From positions 1 to 7,807 of the forward strand of contig JADFFP010000050.1 in NCBI GenBank assembly GCA_022568115.1: a stretch of DNA of 7,807 bases, read 5' to 3'. Shown piece after piece: positions 1 through 5,674 of this stretch. Source of the stretch: Pseudomonadota bacterium (GTDB lineage: Bacteria; Pseudomonadota; Alphaproteobacteria; Sphingomonadales; SMXR01). The number at the start of each line of letters is the position of its first letter. Position 1 is the first letter of the stretch. A program made the position numbers and the translations under genes. A model generated the notes under the pieces. The model saw nothing but the letters and a program-made list of their open reading frames with translations, did not search any database and was not told the origin of the DNA.

Positions 1-2
1 GC

Positions 3-614
3 CGGAACCAGGGCTGGGGCTATATCCGCTTTGATTATTCCGGCCATGGTTCATCAAGCGGGACTTTCAGGGAAGGGACCATTGGTTCCTGGTTGAGGGA
101 TGTTCTTTCCATAATCGATCATTTAAGCGAAGGCCCGCTGGTGCTGGTCGGCAGCTCGCTGGGCGGCTGGCTGGCGCTGTTGGCGGCCTTGGCCCGGCCC
201 GGCCGGGTGAAAGGACTGGTCTGCCTTGCTCCCGCCGTTGATTTTACCGAACGTCTGCTGCGTCCCAGCCTGGGCCAGGAGCTTATGAAAGAAATGGAAG
301 AAAAGGGAGAAATTCAAATTCCCTCCGAATACGGGGATGATCCGTATATATTTACCAAGGCTCTTTTTGATGAGGGGAGAAATCATTTGCTGCTGGATGG
401 GCCGATAAACCTGGATCTTCCGGTTGGTCTCTTGCACGGCATGAAAGACACCGATGTGCCGCATTGGATTTCAGAGAAAATCATGGCGCGGCTGGCGGCT
501 GGCGATAAAAGACTGGTTTTGCTTGAGGGCACCGGTCACCGGCTGTCTTCCCCCGCCGAGCTGGAGCAAATCAAAACCCTTTTGGAAGACGTGGTTGGAA
601 AAGCGGCCCCTTAA
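3..614 (+). CDS. Alpha/beta hydrolase, ABHD10-like (5' end missing)
   Basis: Serine hydrolase of the alpha/beta fold, probably a cytoplasmic esterase or thioesterase; the substrate cannot be told. The frame is open from base 3, so the start lies outside the window, and 203 codons are visible before TAA at 612-614. Visible residues 11-20 read DYSGHGSSSG, the usual turn after an early strand. The nucleophile elbow GSSLGG places the catalytic Ser at visible residue 52 (codon 156-158). HGMKDTDVP gives the acid Asp at 149, and GTGHRL gives the catalytic His at 179, so the triad is complete. About 50-60 N-terminal residues are missing if the protein has the family's usual length of about 260. The TTG at 93 is an internal codon, not a start. 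The motif spacing resembles bacterial relatives of mammalian ABHD10; that subfamily assignment is from memory and less certain than the fold. The TPR gene follows after 49 bases on the same strand and may be cotranscribed. Confidence 0.9.
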   Translation, partial: RNQGWGYIRFDYSGHGSSSGTFREGTIGSWLRDVLSIIDHLSEGPLVLVGSSLGGWLALLAALARPGRVKGLVCLAPAVDFTERLLRPSLGQELMKEMEEKGEIQIPSEYGDDPYIFTKALFDEGRNHLLLDGPINLDLPVGLLHGMKDTDVPHWISEKIMARLAAGDKRLVLLEGTGHRLSSPAELEQIKTLLEDVVGKAAP

Positions 615-640
615 GGCCTATGATTCACCACCGGGGCCGC
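597..640 (-). terminator. GC-only hairpin, possible leftward terminator
   Basis: GCGGCCCC (603-610) and GGGGCCGC (633-640) are perfect 8-bp inverted repeats, all G or C, around a 22-base loop. Read leftward, the stem is followed by TTTTCC, as in an intrinsic terminator. Read rightward it is followed by an A-run, which does not fit a terminator. The left arm overlaps the last codons of the hydrolase and the right arm lies 23 bases before the TPR start. No terminator is possible at the queG stop, which overlaps the TPR stop, so leftward transcripts could run antisense through the TPR gene and end here. The loop is long for an intrinsic terminator and the T-run is short. Confidence 0.35.
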
Positions 641-663
641 AAAAAACGGAAAAGGAAACGGAA

Positions 664-1518
664 ATGAAATTTTTAGGACCGACGGCTATTGTGTTTCTCG
701 TCCCGGCCATTTGCGCCGGGGCGGTCCTGGCCGAAACCCAGTTCGAGCAGGAACAGAAGATTTATCAGGATTGTGTTGAATTAAGCCTATCGGAACCCGA
801 CCTTGCGTACACCAACGCCCTGACCTGGTTCGAGACCGGCGGCGGCTTGCCGGCGCACCATTGTGTGGCGTTGTCGCTGGCCGAAATGGGGCGCTATGCC
901 GAAGCCGCGCGGGAGTTGGAGATCATAGCCGATGACATGATCCGGGGTTTTGGCTGGCCGTTTTCCGACCGCCCCCATCCGAAAAACCGCGCCATGCTGG
1001 CGGCTATCTACAGCCAGGCTGGCAACGCCTGGCTACTGGCCGGGGAGATTAAAAAAGCCATTACGGTTTTCAGCCTGGGGCTTCGTGAAGTTGAGCTGAA
1101 CACCCCTGAAAACGCCGGCCTTCTGATCGACCGGGCGCGCGCCCAGGCCAGCTTGGGCAGTTATCAAGAAGCCCTCCGGGATTTGAGCCTGGCTGAAACC
1201 ATGGTTGCGGAAAACGCAGACATCCTCGCCCTGAAGGCCAATACCTATCGGGCCTTGGGACAATTTGACCTGGCTGAAGATTCCCTCAGGAAAGCTTTCA
1301 CCCTGAACCCGGTTCACCGCGAAGCGCTGCTGGAGCGTGGAAATTTGAAGCTGGATCGGGGGGACAGTGTGGGCGCCCGGCAGGACTGGGTGAAATACTT
1401 AAGCCTTTATCCGGAAGGGGCGGGCGCTGATGCCATTCGCAGGAACCTGGAAGCGCTGGATGTGACGGTCGAGGAATTTGACCCGGAAGAAAGCCAGGCG
1501 GGTGGGGGCGAAAACTAG
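664..1518 (+). CDS. Secreted tetratricopeptide-repeat protein
   Basis: Predicted periplasmic or envelope TPR protein of 284 residues, likely a protein-protein interaction scaffold; its partner is unknown. The start is ATG 664 because AAGGA at 652-656 lies 7 bases upstream and the ATG begins a typical signal peptide; an in-frame ATG at 454 would lie inside the hydrolase gene. Residues 1-23 form a hydrophobic leader with likely cleavage at VLA|ET. Helix-turn-helix TPR units follow at about 65-92, 110-142, 152-182, 186-216 and 219-250, with typical small residues and closing Asn-Pro or Tyr-Pro turns (for example FTLNP at 212-216). Two cysteines (37 and 67) in the exported part could form a disulfide. 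The C-terminal tail is acidic and then Gly-rich. The stop overlaps the convergent queG stop by 4 bases. The family looks like one common in alphaproteobacteria, but I know no assigned function. Confidence 0.85.
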   Translation: MKFLGPTAIVFLVPAICAGAVLAETQFEQEQKIYQDCVELSLSEPDLAYTNALTWFETGGGLPAHHCVALSLAEMGRYAEAARELEIIADDMIRGFGWPFSDRPHPKNRAMLAAIYSQAGNAWLLAGEIKKAITVFSLGLREVELNTPENAGLLIDRARAQASLGSYQEALRDLSLAETMVAENADILALKANTYRALGQFDLAEDSLRKAFTLNPVHREALLERGNLKLDRGDSVGARQDWVKYLSLYPEGAGADAIRRNLEALDVTVEEFDPEESQAGGGEN

Positions 1519-2624
1519 CCCTCGGTCCATTCCGCCCTGACTGCCGCCACCGGGTCTCTCAATCCTGAGGCCTTTAAATGTTCTATATCCTTGTCCTCCG
1601 AAAGTTGCTGGATGGCCCACGCCGCCGCCCCGCGCACCAGCGGTGAGGGGTCTTGCAATAAAACTGTAACTTTGGAAACCAGAGCTGCATCCCCGGAATT
1701 TCCGGCGGCAACCAGGACATTACGCAAAAACCTGTCACGCCCGGTGCGTTTGATCGGCGACCTTGAGAAAAGGGTCCGGAACCCGGGCTCATCCAGGTCC
1801 AGCAGTTCGGCCAGCTCCGGTGATTTCAGCTCCTCCCGGGCAAAGTAGTCGATGTCCCTGGAGACCTTGGCGTATTTGTTCCAGGGACAGACCGCCAGGC
1901 AGTCGTCACAGCCGTAAATCCGGTTGCCGATAGCTTTCCGGAACTGTTTCGGGATCGGCCCCTTGTGTTCGATCGTGAGGTAGGAAATACACTTTCTGGC
2001 GTCCAGCTGGTAGGGCGCGGGAAATGCTTTTGTCGGGCATACATCAAGGCACGCCCGGCAGCTGCCGCAGGCGTCCGGGAACGGTTCGGAGGATTTCAGG
2101 TCAAGCGTGGTAAAGATCGCGCCGAGGAAAATCCATGAGCCGAATTTCCGCGACACCAGATTGGTATGCTTGCCCTGCCAGCCAAGGCCCGAAAGCCGGG
2201 CCAGCGGTTTTTCCATCACCGGGGCGGTATCGACAAACACCTTGACCGGGGTTTGAAATTCCTCATTGATCCACCTTGCCAGAACCTTCAGGCGTTTTTT
2301 CACCAGATCATGATAATCGCCCCCGCGGGCGTAAACAGAGATGTTGCCAACACTCTTCATTGCCAGGTTTTCAAGGGGATCGCCGGCGCCTGCGTAATTC
2401 TGACCCAGCATGATGATGCTTTTAACTTCCGGCCACAAAACCCTGGGCGACTTGCGCCGTCCGGCTTTGGCCTCAAGCCAGTCCATATCCCCGTGCCAGC
2501 CGTATTTGAGGAAATCGGAAAGCCGCTCTCCCGCCTCAACGGGAAGGCTGCCGGCGCTGGTAAAGCCAATGTCATCAAAACCGGCTTCAAAGGCTTTTTC
2601 GGTTATTTGCTGTTCTCGCGACAT
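1515..2624 (-). CDS. queG: Epoxyqueuosine reductase QueG
   Basis: Cobalamin-dependent iron-sulfur enzyme that carries out the last step of queuosine synthesis, reducing epoxyqueuosine to queuosine at the wobble base of tRNAs for Asp, Asn, His and Tyr. It acts in the cytoplasm. The 369-residue length fits the family. Residues 131-155 (beginning VDTAP, with GLGWQGKHT) are the signature segment, and Asp132 matches the catalytic acid of characterised QueG. Two ferredoxin-type clusters are visible: CGSCRACLDVCP at 186-197 and CDDCLAVCP at 239-247, with Cys212 between, giving all eight cysteines. The C-terminus (about 300-369) has HEAT/PBS-lyase-like repeats thought to help bind tRNA. ATG 2624 lies 11 bases after the fzlA-like stop with no clear Shine-Dalgarno sequence, which suggests one leftward operon with translational coupling. 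Its TAG shares a CTAG palindrome with the TAG of the TPR gene. Confidence 0.96.
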   Translation of the reverse strand: MSREQQITEKAFEAGFDDIGFTSAGSLPVEAGERLSDFLKYGWHGDMDWLEAKAGRRKSPRVLWPEVKSIIMLGQNYAGAGDPLENLAMKSVGNISVYARGGDYHDLVKKRLKVLARWINEEFQTPVKVFVDTAPVMEKPLARLSGLGWQGKHTNLVSRKFGSWIFLGAIFTTLDLKSSEPFPDACGSCRACLDVCPTKAFPAPYQLDARKCISYLTIEHKGPIPKQFRKAIGNRIYGCDDCLAVCPWNKYAKVSRDIDYFAREELKSPELAELLDLDEPGFRTLFSRSPIKRTGRDRFLRNVLVAAGNSGDAALVSKVTVLLQDPSPLVRGAAAWAIQQLSEDKDIEHLKASGLRDPVAAVRAEWTEG

Positions 2625-2635
2625 GAGTTTACGGC

Positions 2636-3301
2636 CTAGAAATCAAGTGCGGTATAATGGTCGGGGGGCTTCAGGCCGGCCAGGTAATCCTTCAACAGCG
2701 GCCGGAAACTCTTGCGGCATTTCACCTTGGCGTACCATTCCCGGACATGGGGGTAATCCGGCCAGTTGATCTCACCGAGGTAATCAATCGTGGATATTTG
2801 CGCCGCGGCGGCCAGGTCGGCGATCGAAAAGTCCGCCCCGTTAAGGTAGTTGCGTTTCCCCGCCAGGTGTTCCAGATAACTCAGGTGGTGACCAAGATTG
2901 GTTTGTCCGGCGCGGATTTTAGCGGCATCGGGACCGCCCATCTTGAGGTATTTCTTGAGCACCCGCTCGGTCAAAAGCGGGGTTGTGACTTCCCTTTGGA
3001 ACTTGAACAGGAACCACTCCAGCAGGCGGCGGGCCCCGGCCCGGGCAACCATATCGTTGGGAAAAAGGGAGGGCTCCGGGGCCATTTCCTCAAGATATTC
3101 AAGAATCGCCATATGGCCCGCAATCACGGCCTTGCCATTCAGCAGCACCGGAACCTCGCCGGCCGGATTCATTTTCAGGAATGCTTCACGGCGTTCCCAG
3201 GTTTTTTCCGCCTTGAGCTGGTAGTCCAGGCCCTTTTCCTCACACACCAGGCGGACCAGGCGGCACGGCGGGGAAAGCCAGAGATGGTAAATCGTCAGCA
3301 T
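2636..3301 (-). CDS. fzlA: Glutathione-transferase-fold protein, FzlA-like
   Basis: A 221-residue protein with an N-terminal thioredoxin-like domain (about 1-75) and an all-helical C-terminal GST domain (about 85-205). SPPCR at 10-14 is the active-site turn and GEVPVL at 49-54 carries the cis-Pro. The next motif, normally Glu/Asp-Ser contacting the gamma-glutamyl group of glutathione, reads Gly62-His63 before MAILEYLEE, so glutathione binding may be lost. WERREAFLKMNPAGEVPVL, FQREVT, DLAAAAQIS, DYLG and the ending HYTALDF resemble what I remember of alphaproteobacterial FzlA, the Caulobacter GST-fold protein that binds FtsZ and sets constriction rate without glutathione chemistry. That subfamily call is from memory; a generic GST is the alternative. 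No good ribosome site precedes the ATG, whose A is also the last base of a TAA ending a small upstream ORF (TAATG). queG follows after 11 bases. Confidence 0.75.
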   Translation of the reverse strand: MLTIYHLWLSPPCRLVRLVCEEKGLDYQLKAEKTWERREAFLKMNPAGEVPVLLNGKAVIAGHMAILEYLEEMAPEPSLFPNDMVARAGARRLLEWFLFKFQREVTTPLLTERVLKKYLKMGGPDAAKIRAGQTNLGHHLSYLEHLAGKRNYLNGADFSIADLAAAAQISTIDYLGEINWPDYPHVREWYAKVKCRKSFRPLLKDYLAGLKPPDHYTALDF

Positions 3302-3501
3302 TAGGGTCTGGACTCAATTGCCGAGTGGAACTGTGTTGGCTCTGAAAAAGCAGTAAAACAGGAGAAAAACACAGGCGATACGGAATATCGGCGCGTATTT
3401 TCGACATATTTTACCGCTTTTTCAGGCCAACCCTTAAAGGGCCACGCCCAAATCGGCCAGAACAGTGTCAAAAGCGCTTCAAATAGATGTCTATTTTTCA
3501 T
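3301..3501 (-). CDS. Candidate small Trp-rich ORF coupled to fzlA-like gene
   Basis: Possible 66-residue protein of unknown function, not recognised. In favour: ATG 3501 is preceded by a purine-rich AAGGAAAAAGGG ribosome site, the frame stays open to the next gene, and its TAA overlaps the fzlA-like ATG as TAATG, an arrangement typical of translational coupling; the downstream gene lacks its own good site. The N-terminal third is hydrophobic and aromatic, with Trp at 15, 18, 20 and 25 (FWPIWAWPFKGW), which could sit at a membrane surface. Against: codons 24-56 lie in a 95-bp imperfect palindrome, codon use is AT-richer than in neighbouring genes, and the C-terminal half has no clear fold. An in-frame ATG at 3576 would give 91 residues but has a poorer ribosome site. 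It could equally be non-coding leader of the fzlA-queG transcript. Confidence 0.35.
   Translation of the reverse strand: MKNRHLFEALLTLFWPIWAWPFKGWPEKAVKYVENTRRYSVSPVFFSCFTAFSEPTQFHSAIESRP
3336..3430. repeat. 95-bp imperfect palindrome (element A)
   Basis: The outer arms are 3336-3358 and 3409-3430. After one bulged T (3341) they match at 21 of 22 positions, including the 10-bp run CTGAAAAAGC against GCTTTTTCAG. The match weakens inward but resumes at the centre as CGATA (3376-3380), CGGAA loop, TATCG (3386-3390). The whole unit is therefore one long hairpin with 45-base arms. No TA duplication or other clear target-site duplication is visible at its edges. It may be a miniature mobile element, or an RNA structure in the leader of the fzlA-queG transcript. 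It is not the same sequence as the palindrome after the tRNA gene. Confidence 0.7.
3481..3496. promoter_or_regulatory. Short operator-like dyad AAATAGA-N2-TCTATTT
   Basis: Perfect 7-bp inverted repeat with a 2-base centre. It lies just inside the candidate small ORF, over codons 2-7, and 180 bases before the fzlA-like start. The size suits a dimeric regulator's site, but only one copy is seen and AT-rich dyads of this size arise by chance. Confidence 0.2.
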
Positions 3502-3620
3502 CCCTTTTTCCTTGTTCTGACCGATTTTTGCACCAATGTTTTCTGTGGCACAGCCCTCATCGGTAATTAAGTTCATACCCTAGGCACTTTAGCTGAAACT
3601 TCCCCTTCCCGCCATATTCA

Positions 3621-3638
3621 AAACTCGCTTAAGAGTTT
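3621..3638. promoter_or_regulatory. Dyad AAACTC-N6-GAGTTT upstream of uppP promoter
   Basis: Perfect 6-bp inverted repeat with a 6-base spacer, ending 6 bases before the candidate -35 of uppP. The position would suit a repressor or activator site. As RNA, the stem would be weak and is followed by CCATTTTTG, so a poor rightward terminator is also conceivable, though no rightward gene lies close upstream. Confidence 0.25.
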
Positions 3639-3644
3639 CCATTT

Positions 3645-3671
3645 TTGTCGGGAAAGAATGCCTGCTATAAG
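3645..3671 (+). promoter_or_regulatory. Candidate sigma-70-type promoter of uppP
   Basis: TTGTCG (3645-3650) and TATAAG (3666-3671) resemble -35 and -10 elements with a 15-base spacer, shorter than the optimal 17. The -10 is preceded by C, giving CTATAA, close to the CTATAT seen in alphaproteobacterial promoters. The uppP ATG lies 35 bases downstream with CCGGAG at 3696-3701 as its ribosome site. Confidence 0.35.
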
Positions 3672-3706
3672 ACTGAAGCGCTTTAAATAACCTGACCGGA
3701 GCCTTT

Positions 3707-4513
3707 ATGCCGTACCTCTATCTGTTCATTCTGGCGGTGATCCAGGGAATAACGGAATTTTTGCCGATTTCCTCATCCGGACACCTGGCGGCAATGCCCC
3801 AGGTCATGGCCTGGCCGGACCAGGGGCTTTTAATTGATGTTTCGGTCCACCTCGGCACCCTGCTTGCGGTGATGCTGTATTTCAGGCGGGATGTCATGGC
3901 CCTGGCGTGCGGCGGGCTGGCGGTCATCGGGGTCGGGAAAAAGTGTCAGGCTCAGGCGAAACTGTTCCGGCTGCTGGTGCTGGCCTCGTTGCCGGTGCTG
4001 GCGGCGGGGGGTGTGCTGGCGGTTTCCGGATATGGTGAGATTTTCAGGCGGGTCGATATTATTGCCGCCGCCTCGATCGGATTCGGGCTGCTGCTCTACC
4101 TCGCCGACCAGAAGGGCGGCAATGACAAATTCTACCAGAATATGCAAGCCCGCCCGGCGCTGATGATCGGGCTGGCCCAGGTGCTGGCGTTGATCCCCGG
4201 CGCCTCGCGCGCTGGCGTCACCATGACAGCGGCGCGCATGCTCGGCTTCAAGCGCACCGAGGCGGCGCGCTTTTCGATGCTGTTGTCGATCCCGGTGATC
4301 CTGGCGGCGGGCAGCTGGAGCACCTACCAGCTGATCACCACCGGCACCAGCGGGGATCTGGCCGGGGCCGCCTTTGCCGCGGTGATTTCTTTCCTGACCG
4401 CGCTGGCGGCGATCCATTTTCTGATGACCTGGCTAAAGCGCGCCAGCATGACCATATTTGTCATCTACCGGGTATTGTTCGGGGCAGCGCTGCTGGCGTT
4501 TTTGGTCTTTTAG
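3707..4513 (+). CDS. uppP: Undecaprenyl-diphosphate phosphatase UppP (BacA)
   Basis: Integral inner-membrane enzyme that dephosphorylates undecaprenyl diphosphate to recycle the lipid carrier for peptidoglycan and other envelope polymers; in other species extra copies confer bacitracin resistance. The length of 268 residues is normal. Motif 1 is QGITEFLPISSSGHL at 13-27, with the (E/Q)xxxE pair Gln13 and Glu17, the Ser22-24 cluster and His26. Motif 2 is PGASRAGVT at 164-172, with Ser167 and the essential Arg168. The family consensus PGxSRSGxT has Ser where Ala169 stands here. Hydrophobic segments fill most of the rest, including about 85-108, 116-132, 151-163, 189-204, 221-240 and 248-268. 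The start is ATG 3707 with CCGGAG 5 bases upstream. The TAG overlaps the TAA of the convergent NDUFA9-like gene by 4 bases. Confidence 0.96.
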   Translation: MPYLYLFILAVIQGITEFLPISSSGHLAAMPQVMAWPDQGLLIDVSVHLGTLLAVMLYFRRDVMALACGGLAVIGVGKKCQAQAKLFRLLVLASLPVLAAGGVLAVSGYGEIFRRVDIIAAASIGFGLLLYLADQKGGNDKFYQNMQARPALMIGLAQVLALIPGASRAGVTMTAARMLGFKRTEAARFSMLLSIPVILAAGSWSTYQLITTGTSGDLAGAAFAAVISFLTALAAIHFLMTWLKRASMTIFVIYRVLFGAALLAFLVF

Positions 4514-5466
4514 GCAAACCGGCCGCGGGGACGGTACTGCACCAGATAGCCGGGAACCACTGAGGTTATTGATGTCGGCTTGATGCCAAAGGCCTCGAAG
4601 CCTTTGGCCTTGGCCGGGACCACGTTGTCATTTTTCAAAAGCCTAACCTGATCCAGCGTCAAGGGCGGGGTGATGGGCAGGAGTTTGGCCCACAGCTGAA
4701 ACCACCAGCCGAAAAATCCGGCGATCGGAAAGGGTATCGGGGCAATGAATTTCTTTACGCCAATGACTTCCAGCATATAGTCCAGCAATTCGCGGAAGGT
4801 ATAAACCTCAGGCCCGCCCAGCTGGTAAATGTTGCCTTGATACTGGCCGGAATTCATGACCGCGCGGACCACAGCCTCGGCCACATCCTCGACATAAACC
4901 GGCTGAAACCGGGTTCCCGGGCACACGACAGGGATCGGCAAAACCGGGTTCTTGGCCATTTTGGCGAACAAATTGAAAAAACTGTCGTTGGGCCCGAAAA
5001 TAATGCTCGGGCGCAGGATGACCGCTTTCGGAAAAGCGGCTTTGACGGCTTTCTCCCCCTGCCATTTGGTGCGGGCGTATTGTGAGGGGGAGTGTTGATC
5101 AGCGCCGATCGCGGAAATGTGGATCAGGGTTTGCACCCCTTCCTTTTTGGCGGCTTTTGCGATTGCCGCCGCCCCTTCGGCCTGGAGGGCCTGGAATTTT
5201 TGCCGGCCTCGCGATTCGTAAAGAATGCCGACGCAATTGATCACGATACCGGCGCCATCGATGGCCTTTATCACGGTTTCTTCCCGGGAAATGTCGGCGA
5301 AGGTGGTTTGCACCTGGCCGGGATCACCGAAGGGTTTCAGGAACAGGGCCTCATTGGGATGGCGTGAAGTGGCGCGGATGCGGTAACCGTGATGGCAAAG
5401 CCGCTCAACGATGGCGCGCCCCACCTGGCCCGAGGCGCCGAAAATTGTCACCAGTCGATTGCTCAT
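4510..5466 (-). CDS. NAD(P)-binding NDUFA9-like protein (atypical SDR family)
   Basis: A 318-residue Rossmann-fold protein of the extended or atypical short-chain dehydrogenase class, most like the bacterial relatives of NDUFA9, the accessory subunit of mitochondrial complex I. It probably binds NADPH; its catalytic activity is unknown and a structural or ubiquinone-related role is possible. The cofactor loop GASGQVG (residues 10-16) follows the first strand. Further family landmarks are INCVGIL at 76-82, HISAIGAD at 116-123, Tyr130 and Lys134 in the YxxxK arrangement, LRPSIIFGPND at 151-161, QPVYVEDVA at 188-196 and YQLGGPEVYTF at 214-224. Phe- and Trp-rich residues at about 242-262 could form a membrane-contact patch. 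ATG 5466 has a purine-rich ribosome site about 9-12 bases upstream. The gene converges on uppP with a 4-base overlap. Confidence 0.88.
   Translation of the reverse strand: MSNRLVTIFGASGQVGRAIVERLCHHGYRIRATSRHPNEALFLKPFGDPGQVQTTFADISREETVIKAIDGAGIVINCVGILYESRGRQKFQALQAEGAAAIAKAAKKEGVQTLIHISAIGADQHSPSQYARTKWQGEKAVKAAFPKAVILRPSIIFGPNDSFFNLFAKMAKNPVLPIPVVCPGTRFQPVYVEDVAEAVVRAVMNSGQYQGNIYQLGGPEVYTFRELLDYMLEVIGVKKFIAPIPFPIAGFFGWWFQLWAKLLPITPPLTLDQVRLLKNDNVVPAKAKGFEAFGIKPTSITSVVPGYLVQYRPRGRFA
4585..4608. other. 9-bp perfect hairpin inside the NDUFA9-like gene
   Basis: GCCAAAGGC and GCCTTTGGC flank a 6-base loop, 72 bases beyond the uppP stop. A rightward uppP transcript would form this stem soon after leaving the gene. 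There is no T-run on either strand, so it is not a standard intrinsic terminator. The sequence also encodes KGFEAFG in the NDUFA9-like protein, whose codons alone could create the repeat. Confidence 0.3.
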
Positions 5467-5541
5467 GGCGCCGGTTCCCTTTCCTTTTCCGGGATAATGT
5501 TACCATAAACCTTTTTCAGGGGTCTTTGACACCCTAAATAC

Positions 5542-5570
5542 TTGACAAACGCCCCTTCTATGAGTAGCCC
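5542..5570 (+). promoter_or_regulatory. Candidate promoter of tRNA-Leu
   Basis: A perfect TTGACA -35 (5542-5547) lies 17 bases before TAGCCC (5565-5570), a weak -10. Transcription would start about 10 bases before the mature tRNA end at 5588. A second perfect TTGACA sits at 5526-5531, 16 bases upstream, with no -10 at the right distance. The poor -10 limits confidence. Confidence 0.45.
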
Positions 5571-5587
5571 TGCGAACGCTTGAGTTG

Positions 5588-5674
5588 GCCCAGGTGGCGG
5601 AATTGGTAGACGCGCTAGCTTCAGGTGCTAGTGGCCGTATGGTCGTGGAAGTTCGAGTCTTCTCCTGGGCACCA
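5588..5674 (+). tRNA. tRNA-Leu (anticodon CAG), reads CUG
   Basis: An 87-base class II tRNA. Acceptor strands GCCCAGG (5588-5594) and CCTGGGC (5664-5670) pair fully, with discriminator A at 5671 and an encoded CCA at 5672-5674. The anticodon stem CTAGC/GCTAG (5615-5619, 5627-5631) closes the loop TTCAGGT, with anticodon CAG at 5622-5624. The long variable arm GGCC-GTAT-GGTC at 5633-5644 marks a leucine-type tRNA. The T arm is GGAAG, loop TTCGAGT, CTTCT (5647-5663). The D arm contains the usual AATTGGTAGA. All arms fold, so the gene appears functional. A palindromic element begins at the very next base. Confidence 0.97.

Larger units (their letters stand above)
3302..3706. other. AT-richer intergenic region between divergent fzlA-like and uppP genes
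   Basis: If the small Trp-rich ORF is not real, this is the longest gene-free stretch in the window. From left to right it holds a 95-bp imperfect palindrome (3336-3430), a short operator-like dyad (3481-3496), a second dyad (3621-3638) and a weak candidate promoter reading toward uppP. I found no confident promoter for the leftward genes and no tRNA or riboswitch that I recognise. Leftward and rightward transcription must both start here, because fzlA-like and uppP diverge. Confidence 0.6.

Noticed and set aside
454..663. Upstream in-frame start for the TPR gene at 454
   Set aside because: It would overlap 161 bases of the hydrolase in another frame and bury the signal peptide; ATG 664 has a good ribosome site.
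1133..1144. 12-base palindrome GGGCGCGCGCCC
   Set aside because: It lies in the TPR coding region and is expected from Arg-Ala-Arg-Ala codons in GC-rich DNA.
2657..3304. Rightward ORF of 215 codons opposite the fzlA-like gene
   Set aside because: It is the antisense shadow of a gene with clear GST motifs, and its translation has no recognisable domain.
3830..4417. Leftward ORF of 195 codons opposite uppP
   Set aside because: The product is an Arg/Gln/His-rich low-complexity translation typical of the complement of a membrane-protein gene.
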